Source: an uncultured bacterium
GTDB lineage: Bacteria > Bacteroidota > Bacteroidia > Bacteroidales > Bacteroidaceae
Assembly: GCA_905216095.1 (NCBI GenBank)
Contig: CAJMSQ010000033.1
Span: forward strand, 1-20,513
Length of the DNA stretch: 20,513 nt
Direction: 5' to 3'
Shown: in pieces, positions 6,721 to 13,296 of the stretch
Numbering within the stretch: the first letter of the stretch is position 1
Layout: the number at the start of each line of letters is the position of its first letter
Notes under the pieces: model-generated
What the model was told of the DNA's origin: nothing
Seen by the model: the letters and a program-made list of their open reading frames with translations, nothing else
Databases searched by the model: none
Made by a program: the position numbers and the translations under genes

Positions 6721-8691
6721 TTACCTGCCCTTGTTCCGCTCGCGCTCGGCATTGCGGTTGCGCACGGTTTTCTCCTGTTCCTTCTTCTGGCGTTGCAGTT
6801 CCTGCGGCTTCTGCCTTGTGAGCGGCAGCTCGTCCGGGCGCCAGGTCTGCTCTATGTCCCAGTTGGCGCGCACTTCGACGGGCATGGGGAAATAGAAGAC
6901 CTCTTCGGGCGCGACTCCCCGTGCATAATCGCCCGTGTCCCAGTAACCGTTTCCGTTGTGGTCGTAGAACAGTCGCAAGTAATACTTGCCCGGTCTCACG
7001 TAGAAGAAGTCCGCCTGCCCGTTCCGGCTGCGTACTTGCCGCTCCACCTTCGTGTCGGACGACAACAACTGCACCACGGCCGACGGGTCTGCCCCGGAAA
7101 GCAGGATGAAGACCGAGCCGTAGTCGTCTTCCTGCCCGATGCCGAACTTGAAAGTGTATTTGTCGTTCGTGCGTCCCGACAGTCCCGTCACAGCAGCCGA
7201 GTCCACCGTCATCTCATACTGCTGACCGTAACGCCATTCACCCATGACGGTGAAGCCCATCAGGCTGTCAGCGGACGGCAGCAGCCGGAAACCGGCCTCG
7301 GTGCGTATGGAATCCACGACCAGATGCAGGTGCAGCCCGGCGGTGTCGAGGGATACCATCGGCTCTTCGGACTCAAAGTTCAGATTATGGTCGGGGGCCA
7401 GCGTGCGGGATGCCTTGCAAGCGAACTTCAGGTGCACGGTCGGGGGCGTCTCGTTGCTGTAATCGCCTTTCTTGTGCCGCTTCTCGAGCTTTTTGAGCCA
7501 CTTCTCGTGTTCCTCGGCCTGCTGTTTGAGCCTCCGCGCCATGGTTTGCCGCGGCACCAGCTCGAGGGTATCGGTGCGCAGGATGTTGGTCTGCGTGGAA
7601 TCGTCATAGGCTTCGTAGGTATAAGCCATCTTCAAGGTGTCGATGACCGGCAGGGACATGTCGCGCAGCCAGTAGGTAATGGTGTCGTTGCCCGCGGAAC
7701 GCTGTTCCAGCAGGTTCTTGCCGGCATCGAAGTTCAAGCCGCGCACGACGGGAACGTGGGCGGAGGGCGCGGTGAAGTATATGCGGAACCACTCGGGGAC
7801 ATCCCGTTGCGATTTCAGGAAATATCGCTCCGCGGGCTTCTCCGTGTAGGCCAGCAAGACAAGGTCATCGGGCACATAGTGTGTATAGTGGACCGTGCGG
7901 ATGCTGTCGTAACGGATGCTGTCATGCCACACCGTGTCATACCTCACGGCGGGAAATCCCGACGGTGTCACCGTCCCGCGCAAGGCAGCCATCATCTCGC
8001 CCTTGCTGCGCAGGAAGTCGCCGTCCATGTCACGCAGGGCGTAGACGCGATATGTGCCCGGCGCGACGCCTTTGACGGAGAAACGTCCTTCGGCGTCGGT
8101 CCTGGCCACGCGGTCGAAGGGCTTGGTCGTGAATGCCGTGTCGGTAGTGTCGGCGTGCAGGCCTACCAGTATGCCCTTCACGGGTTCCAGGTTCTCGGCC
8201 GCCAGCACGTGGCCGGCCACTTCGAGCGTATCGAGCCGCTCACCCGTAGAGAAATAATAAGTAAAGTTGCCGAGCGGATTTCCTTCGTTGGCATCCGCTA
8301 TGGCGTCCGAGAAGTCTACGGTGTACGTAGTGTTGGGACGGAGCGAATCGAGCAGTGAGACCGTGATGCGCCGGCCGGATGTCCTTATTTCCGGCACTTC
8401 GGTCTGCGGCGGCGACACGATGATTTTTTCCGCTGCGTTCTCTATTTTTATCAGTTCGTCAAAGGTAATGGTTATTTTACGGTCGTGTGCGTTCCGCTGC
8501 CCGAGGGCCGGCGACATCGACACGATGCGTGGCGGCGTCTCGTCATAGGGTCCGCCGTCCGGACCACTGCCCGGATTGGCACAGCCTGTAAGGACAGGCA
8601 CGAGCGACACAAGGGTAATGACGAGAAGGGCGGCATTCCGCAACAGCGGTGTCGCACCCTGCCGTATGTATGATGCAGTGAGTGATTTCAT
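6721..8691 (-). CDS. Ig-like (Big_5) domain lipoprotein
   Basis: A 656-residue lipoprotein. The signal ends in LTGC, with Cys37 as the lipidated residue. After a GPDGGPYDETPP linker, residues of about 50-150 form a Big_5-type Ig-like domain (PRIVSMSPALG, ITITFDE, LRPNTTYTVDFSDAIADANEGN). Next is a carboxypeptidase-regulatory-like beta-sandwich (VAGHVL ... GRFSVKGVAPGTYRVYALRD). A similar fold appears near the C-terminus (YVRPGKYYLRLFYDHNGNGYWDTGDY). The C-terminal 40 or so residues are Lys/Arg/Gln-rich. The start at 8691 overlaps the GH3 stop as ATGA; an ATG nine codons earlier is less likely. The protein is probably on the cell surface or in the periplasm. Its exact role is unknown. Confidence 0.88.
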   Translation of the reverse strand: MKSLTASYIRQGATPLLRNAALLVITLVSLVPVLTGCANPGSGPDGGPYDETPPRIVSMSPALGQRNAHDRKITITFDELIKIENAAEKIIVSPPQTEVPEIRTSGRRITVSLLDSLRPNTTYTVDFSDAIADANEGNPLGNFTYYFSTGERLDTLEVAGHVLAAENLEPVKGILVGLHADTTDTAFTTKPFDRVARTDAEGRFSVKGVAPGTYRVYALRDMDGDFLRSKGEMMAALRGTVTPSGFPAVRYDTVWHDSIRYDSIRTVHYTHYVPDDLVLLAYTEKPAERYFLKSQRDVPEWFRIYFTAPSAHVPVVRGLNFDAGKNLLEQRSAGNDTITYWLRDMSLPVIDTLKMAYTYEAYDDSTQTNILRTDTLELVPRQTMARRLKQQAEEHEKWLKKLEKRHKKGDYSNETPPTVHLKFACKASRTLAPDHNLNFESEEPMVSLDTAGLHLHLVVDSIRTEAGFRLLPSADSLMGFTVMGEWRYGQQYEMTVDSAAVTGLSGRTNDKYTFKFGIGQEDDYGSVFILLSGADPSAVVQLLSSDTKVERQVRSRNGQADFFYVRPGKYYLRLFYDHNGNGYWDTGDYARGVAPEEVFYFPMPVEVRANWDIEQTWRPDELPLTRQKPQELQRQKKEQEKTVRNRNAERERNKGR

Positions 8692-10265
8692 TGCTGCCGA
8701 AAAGTCTGAGTATGACACGTTTTTTCGCCGTCGGACCCGTTCTGCGCTCCGCTGTCTGCCGCGGCCACTTCGAGCACCTGCTCGATGATGTCGCGGTTGT
8801 TGGCCAGTCGCGGCACTTTGTGCTGTCCGCCGAGCTTGCCCCGGCTTTCCAGCCAGTCGTCGAACAGGCCCCGGCGCGCGGGGATGAGTTCCAGCCGCTG
8901 CAGGGTGAGGTCTCCGCGCCGTTTCGCCTCATAGTCGGAGTTGAGGCCCTGGAGCGCGCGGTCCAATTCGTCGGCAAAGCGCTCATAGTCGGCGGGCGGT
9001 CGGTCGAACTCCACGACCCACTGGTGGCGGCACTTACCTTCGGCGTCCATGAATACGGGTGCGGCGGTATATTCGCGGACAACAGCGCCCGTGGCGGCAC
9101 AAGCCTGCTGCAGACCACGTTCCGCGTTGTCGATGATGAGTTCCTCGCCGAAAGCATTGATGAAACACTTTGTCCGGCCGGATATGACGAACTTGTAAGG
9201 ACTGACGGAGGTGAAGCGGACCGTATCCCCAATCTGGTAACGCCACAGCCCGCACGACGTGGATATGACTATCGCATAGTTGCGTCCCGTCTCGACTTCC
9301 CAGAGCGGCAGCACGCGCGGATTGTCCCGCCCGACGTCTTCCAGCGGAACGAACTCATAGAACACGCCATAGTCGGTCATGAGCAGCATCGCGGGGTCGG
9401 CCGGGTCGTCCTGCAGGCCGAAGAACCCCTCGCTGGCGTTATAGGTTTCGCGGTAAGCCATGCGCGGCGAGCGGATCAGGCTCTCGTACTGCCCGCGATA
9501 GGGCGTAAAGGCCACTCCACCGTGGAAGAAGACTTCCAAGTCGGGCCATACCTGGTCGATACGTTCCTTTCCCGACAGCTCAAGTACCCGCTTGAGCACC
9601 GCCATCATCCACGAAGGCACGCCCGACAGGTTAGTCACTTTCTGCCGGATGGCCGTCTCGGCGATGCGGTCGCACTTCTGTCTGAAATCGGACATGAGGG
9701 CGATGCGCTTGCCCGGCGTGCGGACCAGGTTCACCAGCGGATTGATATTCTCGATGAGTATGGCCGACAGGTCGCCCACGAGCGAATGCGGCAGTTGATA
9801 GTTGGGCGCGTGCGAGCCGCCCAGTATAAGGGCGCGTCCGTCGAACAGACGGCTGTCCGGCCGGCTTTTCAGATAGAGCGAGACGGCGTCGCGTCCGCCG
9901 GCATAGTGCGTGTCGCGCAGTCCGTCGGCAGACACGGGGATGAACTTGCTCTTGTCGTTGGTCGTACCCGACGACTTGGCGTACCAGCGCACCTGCCCGG
10001 GCCAGAGCACGTCGCGCGCGCCGTGGCGCATACGGTCGATGTAGCCCTTCAGTTCCTCGTAAGTGTTGAGCGGCACGCGCTCCGCAAAACGTTCATAGCT
10101 CTCCGTGCCGGCATAGTCATGGCGTGCGCCCCACTCCGTGCCGGCCGCGCGCCGCAACAGGCGCGCCAGCACGTCGCGCTGCACCTTTTCGGCCGACAAG
10201 GCCTTGGTCTCTATCTCGTTGGCCCTTCGTACGAAGCAGGGTCTCAGCAACCCGGTGATACTCAT
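8688..10265 (-). CDS. GH3 auxin-responsive promoter family (acyl-adenylating) protein
   Basis: A 525-residue cytoplasmic protein of the GH3 family, part of the ANL adenylate-forming superfamily. The ATP-binding loop KSSGTTNDKSKFIP is at 97-110. YNASEGFFG at 275-283 and YRYQIGD-type WRYQIGDTVRF at 341-351 supply the other nucleotide-binding residues. SGRTKCFINAFGEEL at 362-376 begins the C-terminal subdomain. Plant GH3 enzymes join amino acids to acyl acids; the substrate of the bacterial forms is unknown. It is the first gene of the operon and overlaps the Ig-like gene by four bases. An AGGAG lies seven bases before the ATG at 10265. Confidence 0.92.
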   Translation of the reverse strand: MSITGLLRPCFVRRANEIETKALSAEKVQRDVLARLLRRAAGTEWGARHDYAGTESYERFAERVPLNTYEELKGYIDRMRHGARDVLWPGQVRWYAKSSGTTNDKSKFIPVSADGLRDTHYAGGRDAVSLYLKSRPDSRLFDGRALILGGSHAPNYQLPHSLVGDLSAILIENINPLVNLVRTPGKRIALMSDFRQKCDRIAETAIRQKVTNLSGVPSWMMAVLKRVLELSGKERIDQVWPDLEVFFHGGVAFTPYRGQYESLIRSPRMAYRETYNASEGFFGLQDDPADPAMLLMTDYGVFYEFVPLEDVGRDNPRVLPLWEVETGRNYAIVISTSCGLWRYQIGDTVRFTSVSPYKFVISGRTKCFINAFGEELIIDNAERGLQQACAATGAVVREYTAAPVFMDAEGKCRHQWVVEFDRPPADYERFADELDRALQGLNSDYEAKRRGDLTLQRLELIPARRGLFDDWLESRGKLGGQHKVPRLANNRDIIEQVLEVAAADSGAQNGSDGEKTCHTQTFRQQ

Positions 10266-10299
10266 GTGGCTTCTCCTTTCTGTATGGTCTTTACTTTTC

Positions 10300-10325
10300 T
10301 ATATATTATATGAACGCGCGCGCGT
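10300..10325. repeat. Alternating TA then CG tract (copy 2)
   Basis: TATATATTATATGAACGCGCGCGCG lies in the leader of the GH3 gene. It resembles the tract at 4683-4707, an AT-alternating run followed by CG-alternating bases. Both lie in untranslated positions of the same minus-strand operon. Confidence 0.6.
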
Positions 10326-10350
10326 GAAGAAGCGCGTAACGTACAACGGG

Positions 10351-10358
10351 CAAAGTTA
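10351..10358 (-). promoter_or_regulatory. -7 element upstream of the GH3-pdxB operon
   Basis: The minus strand reads TAACTTTG, an exact TAnnTTTG match followed by C, 85 bases before the ATG at 10265. I see no convincing -33 box. The leader would include the TA/CG tract. Confidence 0.45.
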
Positions 10359-10588
10359 TGCAAAAAAAATCAAGTAGGCGCGTTTTACGCAGCTTTACGG
10401 CCGGTTTGGGCGAAAATAGGGCCGGGCGGGCCGTGCCGGGACTGTTTCGGCGGCAGCCCGCACCACGCGGCCGCCGGGCGGGAGAAAGCGAAGGCCGGCC
10501 GCCTGTCCCTGTGCCAGAAACGGACATCCGGACCTTCAAGATGCGAGCCGGAACACCGGAAATCCGGCAAAAAAACCACCGGAAGCGT
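10359..10588. other. GC-rich divergent intergenic stretch
   Basis: No gene is supported here. The stretch separates the minus-strand GH3 operon from the plus-strand barrel gene. It is very GC-rich at 10420-10510 and has CCGG recurring several times between 10525 and 10582. Open frames across it have no family features and are read as chance. Confidence 0.4.
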
Positions 10589-10620
10589 ATCCAAGTTGTT
10601 TACATGTAAACCACATGGAT
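10589..10620. promoter_or_regulatory. Operator-like 32-bp interrupted palindrome
   Basis: GTTTACATGTAAAC at 10598-10611 is a perfect 14-bp palindrome. ATCCA (10589-10593) and TGGAT (10616-10620) are symmetric about the same centre. It lies nine bases upstream of the proposed -33 region of the barrel gene at 10709, where a dimeric regulator could act. Confidence 0.55.
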
Positions 10621-10628
10621 ACAAAAAC

Positions 10629-10661
10629 TTTAGAAAAATTAATTAAAAGACGTTTCCTTTG
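10629..10661 (+). promoter_or_regulatory. Possible promoter of the 10709 barrel gene
   Basis: TTTA (10629-10632), a 21-base spacer, then TTCCTTTG (10654-10661), one base off the -7 consensus TAnnTTTG. The leader would be about 40 bases. Confidence 0.35.
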
Positions 10662-10708
10662 CCTTGAATTACATATTCAAACATTATTCACTAACTAAAA
10701 ACAAACTT

Positions 10709-11287
10709 ATGAGACTGAAAGCAATTCTTATCGCCGCCCTGATGGTTTGCGGTGTCAGCACAGTTTCCGCTCAGACAGAGAAAGGACTTCGTTACGGCGT
10801 GACCGCAGGCTTGAACTGCAGCAATTTCAGCGAAGGTGACATGGACAGCCGCATCGGATTCCATGTAGGTGTACGCGGAGAGTACAATTTTTCCAATTCC
10901 CTTTACGGAACTGCCTCTTTGCTCTTCTCCCAGAAAGGCGCAAAGTTTGACGAAGACGGCTACAAGGTAAAAGAGAACCCCGGTTACCTGGAGTTGCCCG
11001 TCATGGTCGGCTACCGCTACGGATTTGACAACGGATTGAGCATCTTTGGTGAAACCGGTCCTTACTTCGCTTACGGTATCTGCGGCAAAGCAAAGTTCGG
11101 TGACGCAAAGGTAGACTTCTTCGAAGACGGAGTCAAGAAGTTCGATGCCGGATGGGGCATCAACGTCGGCGTAGAATACAGCAAGTTCCAGATTCGTGTA
11201 GGTTACGAATTCGGACTCAGCAAGATTTATGACGAAGGCGACGCCAAGAACCGCAACCTCACCGTAGGAGTCGCATATATGTTCTAA
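10709..11287 (+). CDS. PorT/OMP_b-brl-type outer-membrane beta-barrel protein
   Basis: A 192-residue protein with the signal peptide MRLKAILIAALMVCGVSTVS, cut near SAQ. The mature protein is a small barrel of the OMP_b-brl_2/PorT type: YGVTAGLNCSNF, FHVGVRGEYNF, LYGTASLLFSQKG, LPVMVGYRYGF, SIFGETGPYFAYG, and a final VAYMF. The barrel half of the 1051-2124 protein has the same blocks in the same order, so the two are paralogues. A start 15 codons earlier would spoil the signal peptide. It is a single gene with a strong terminator after it and an operator-like palindrome before it. No ligand or partner can be inferred. Confidence 0.88.
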   Translation: MRLKAILIAALMVCGVSTVSAQTEKGLRYGVTAGLNCSNFSEGDMDSRIGFHVGVRGEYNFSNSLYGTASLLFSQKGAKFDEDGYKVKENPGYLELPVMVGYRYGFDNGLSIFGETGPYFAYGICGKAKFGDAKVDFFEDGVKKFDAGWGINVGVEYSKFQIRVGYEFGLSKIYDEGDAKNRNLTVGVAYMF

Positions 11288-11341
11288 ACAAGAAAACAGC
11301 GGCTGCCTTGTCCGCATCCGGACAAAGCACCTGCCGAGACC

Positions 11342-11380
11342 AAAGCCGCGGACAGAAAATCCTGTCCGCGGCTTTCTTTC
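11342..11380 (+). terminator. Terminator of the 10709 barrel gene
   Basis: A 14-base perfect stem, AAAGCCGCGGACAG with CTGTCCGCGGCTTT, has a 6-base loop and is followed by CTTTC. Confidence 0.85.
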
Positions 11381-11430
11381 TGTCAAATACGGCAAAACAG
11401 GACACGGTCGGCGAATTGAATTACTAAATA

Positions 11431-11462
11431 CTTGTTTATTTTTTATAAAATCCGTACTTTTG
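11431..11462 (+). promoter_or_regulatory. Consensus Bacteroidetes promoter of the 11569 gene
   Basis: CTTG at 11431-11434, a 20-base AT-rich spacer, then TACTTTTG at 11455-11462, an exact TAnnTTTG match followed by C. The leader would be about 100 bases. Confidence 0.75.
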
Positions 11463-11568
11463 CAGCGCAAGACGGAGGAAAGATGCCGCACGCCGGCAGA
11501 CCGATACGGCCGAAGCCGTTTTTTCAATCCCTCTCCCCCCGCACGGAAGAACCAAAACCAACATAAAC

Positions 11569-12507
11569 ATGAGAAAAACTTTACTTACCATCGTCCTGGC
11601 CCTGGCCGGAATAGGCGCAGGCGCACAGCAGGCCGACAGCACCCGCACGGCCGCCATGCAGCAGACCATCGACTCGATGAAGCAGGTACTCAGCGAGCAA
11701 ACCAAAAAGGCCGAACAGATGGAGACGGACCACGAGACCGAAAGAATCTGGAAGCGCAGAGGTTTCATGACCGTCGGCATCGGCAAGACCAGCCTCGACA
11801 TCGAGGACCCCGAATTCGGAAAATTAGGCTACAAGAGCCAGTTCGCCGCCGGCTTCACGTGGGGAAAGACCTATTACCTGCACAAGAAACCCATCGCCAA
11901 CATGGTGAAAATCGGACTCGACGCCACCTGGATGGACGTAAGCTACGCCCGCTACAAAAAAGGCAAGGGACTCAAATTCAATATTCCCGACGAAGATGAC
12001 TTCGAAGGCATCTACGACGGTGGATATGACGACTACGAGGACTACGACGAAGAGCTGGCGGACATCGACCTCGGCATGCACCAGATTGAAGTCGGCATGG
12101 GCATCGGTCCCTCGGTGACCGTCACGCCGTTCCGCCCGCTCAACATCAAGGGCCTCAACTACCTGAAAGTGGCAGCCTACTTCCACTGGATGCCTTCCTA
12201 CTCGGCCGTGCTCCGCACCCGCGAGGCACAGACCATTTTCGACGAGACAACGGGCATGCCCCGCGAGACCGAGAAAGAGACACTGGTGAACCACGGCTAC
12301 TGCAACTTCTTCAAGTTCGGCCTCAGCCTGTCCTGGAAGGCCCTGACCATCGGCTTCGAGCACCGCTGGGGCAGCGCGAAGTATAATACCGAAAGCTTCG
12401 ACGACGTGGAAGACAGCTTCGGCGGCTCGGGCGACGGCGAAGAGAGCAGCCCCAAGATGAAACACTCCACCAAGACGAACCGTTTCTTCATCGGCCTGCG
12501 CTTCTGA
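11569..12507 (+). CDS. Envelope protein with N-terminal coiled coil and predicted barrel
   Basis: A 312-residue protein with the signal MRKTLLTIVLALAGIGAGAQ. Residues 21-62 are polar and helix-prone (MQQTIDSMKQVLSEQTKKAE), a likely short coiled coil. From about 66 the sequence turns to beta strands (FMTVGIGKTSLDI, VKIGLDATWMDVSYARY, FGLSLSWKALTIGFEHRWG) and ends RFFIGLRF, which fits an outer-membrane barrel. Residues 141-166 are strongly acidic, with Asp, Glu and Tyr dominating, and probably form a surface loop; a second acidic, Gly-rich stretch is at 278-293. I do not recognise a named family. It is a single gene with its own promoter and terminator. Confidence 0.82.
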   Translation: MRKTLLTIVLALAGIGAGAQQADSTRTAAMQQTIDSMKQVLSEQTKKAEQMETDHETERIWKRRGFMTVGIGKTSLDIEDPEFGKLGYKSQFAAGFTWGKTYYLHKKPIANMVKIGLDATWMDVSYARYKKGKGLKFNIPDEDDFEGIYDGGYDDYEDYDEELADIDLGMHQIEVGMGIGPSVTVTPFRPLNIKGLNYLKVAAYFHWMPSYSAVLRTREAQTIFDETTGMPRETEKETLVNHGYCNFFKFGLSLSWKALTIGFEHRWGSAKYNTESFDDVEDSFGGSGDGEESSPKMKHSTKTNRFFIGLRF

Positions 12508-12533
12508 CGCGCTTCACCCCTGACACACATACC

Positions 12534-12575
12534 TTGTCCCCGGCCCGGATGCACCCGGCCGGGGACAATCGTTTC
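12534..12575 (+). terminator. Terminator of the 11569 gene
   Basis: TTGTCCCCGGCC (12534-12545) pairs with GGCCGGGGACAA (12557-12568), a 12-base perfect stem, followed by a short T-run (TCGTTTCC). Confidence 0.7.
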
Positions 12576-12863
12576 CGTCCGCCGGACAGACGGACGAAAA
12601 GGCGGAAAACGGGCACTGCGACATTAACATTTTTAAGCCACGCAGTGGGCCGCGCAACGGCTTTTGTGCGCCTACGGGCCTGAAAAAGCCTTTTCGTCAC
12701 CACTGGCATTAACATATTTAACCTTTCTATACGTTTCCGAACTGCGTAGATACCATGTACGTAACGCTACATGCAGGGCCGGACGAAACTACAAGCCATG
12801 TAGTTTCCCCTATGTGCCTTGTAGTTTCTTCTATAATAGGGATAGTTTTGCCCCGAAAGGGCC

Positions 12864-12908
12864 GGAAAACACAGAAGCAGGGAGGACTTTGCCGTACCTC
12901 CCTGCTTC
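12864..12908 (-). terminator. Hairpin just after the R1 promoter
   Basis: GAAGCAGGGAGG (12874-12885) pairs perfectly with CCTCCCTGCTTC (12897-12908) around an 11-base loop. On the minus strand the stem is followed by TGTGTTTTCC, a weak T-run. It starts about 8 bases past the R1 -7 box. Confidence 0.6.
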
Positions 12909-12915
12909 CGTAGTA

Positions 12916-12947
12916 CAAATATACGACATTTTTTCCCGAAAAGCAAA
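12916..12947 (-). promoter_or_regulatory. Consensus promoter within R1
   Basis: On the minus strand TTTG (12947-12944), a 20-base spacer, then TATATTTG (12923-12916). Both boxes match the Bacteroidetes consensus. It reads away from the 13297 gene. Confidence 0.7.
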
Positions 12948-13088
12948 TAGTGTTAAAATCTCCGGCGGGCAGAAAAACCGGCAGGCGGAGAGCAGCAAAA
13001 AGATAGGGGAAGGGGGTCAGTTTCTAACGGAAAACCATGAGAAGAACATACCTTTTCATGGTTTCATTAAATAAATACAAAAAAACGC

Positions 13089-13118
13089 TTCGACTTTATA
13101 AAAGAAAGATTACCTTTG
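13089..13118 (+). promoter_or_regulatory. Promoter of the 13297-16594 gene pair
   Basis: TTCG (13089-13092), an 18-base spacer, then TACCTTTG (13111-13118), an exact -7 match followed by C. The leader is about 170 bases and holds the hairpin and direct repeats at 13113-13198. From 12971 to 13088 the only other structure is a hairpin at about 13032-13064 (AAACCATGA / TCATGGTTT). Confidence 0.65.
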
Positions 13119-13198
13119 CATAAGGTAGGCTGCACCTCGGCAATCTGAACAAGTTCATTGCGCTCGGTTTGCACTGCCTTTGCACAAGACAAGCTGCA
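13113..13198 (+). repeat. Leader hairpin flanked by 22-base direct repeats
   Basis: 13113-13134 and 13177-13198 are direct repeats starting CCTTTGCA and ending GCTGCA, with 4 differences in 22 bases. Between them CAATCTGAAC-AA-GTTCATTG is a near-perfect hairpin core. Both repeats contain a -7-like CCTTTG. I have the impression that similar GGCTGCACCTCGGCA sequences recur upstream of genes in Bacteroides-like genomes; I cannot check that here. Confidence 0.55.
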
Positions 13199-13296
13199 GG
13201 AAAACGACGGCCAAAGCCGGACGAGATGAAAAAAACGCGGGCACAGGTGTCCGCATATCCCATTCCACGAAATATTCATTCTAAAAAATAAAACTT

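Larger units (their letters stand above)
12647..12970 (-). repeat. Dispersed structured repeat, copy R1
   Basis: The minus strand from 12970 to 12647 lines up over its whole length with 16718-17040. The order of parts is the same: GCCCGC edge, promoter, hairpin, AAACTATCCCTAT motif, a CATGTAG hairpin (12785-12828), a GTTAA-ATGTTAATG motif, and a GCGCGGCCC edge. An extra copy of the TTAAAAATGTTAATGTC motif lies just outside at about 12620-12637. No reading frame is conserved between the copies, so the element appears non-coding. It lies between the 11569 and 13297 genes. Confidence 0.8.

Noticed and set aside
6667..8358. Long plus-strand open frame opposite the Ig-like lipoprotein gene
   Set aside because: It is antisense to a gene with a clear lipobox and domains. 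The translation is rich in His, Gly, Arg and Val with no family motif, typical of a mirror frame in GC-rich DNA.
8682..10313. Long plus-strand open frame opposite the GH3 gene
   Set aside because: The GH3 protein on the other strand has all its adenylation motifs, while this frame has no recognisable domain.
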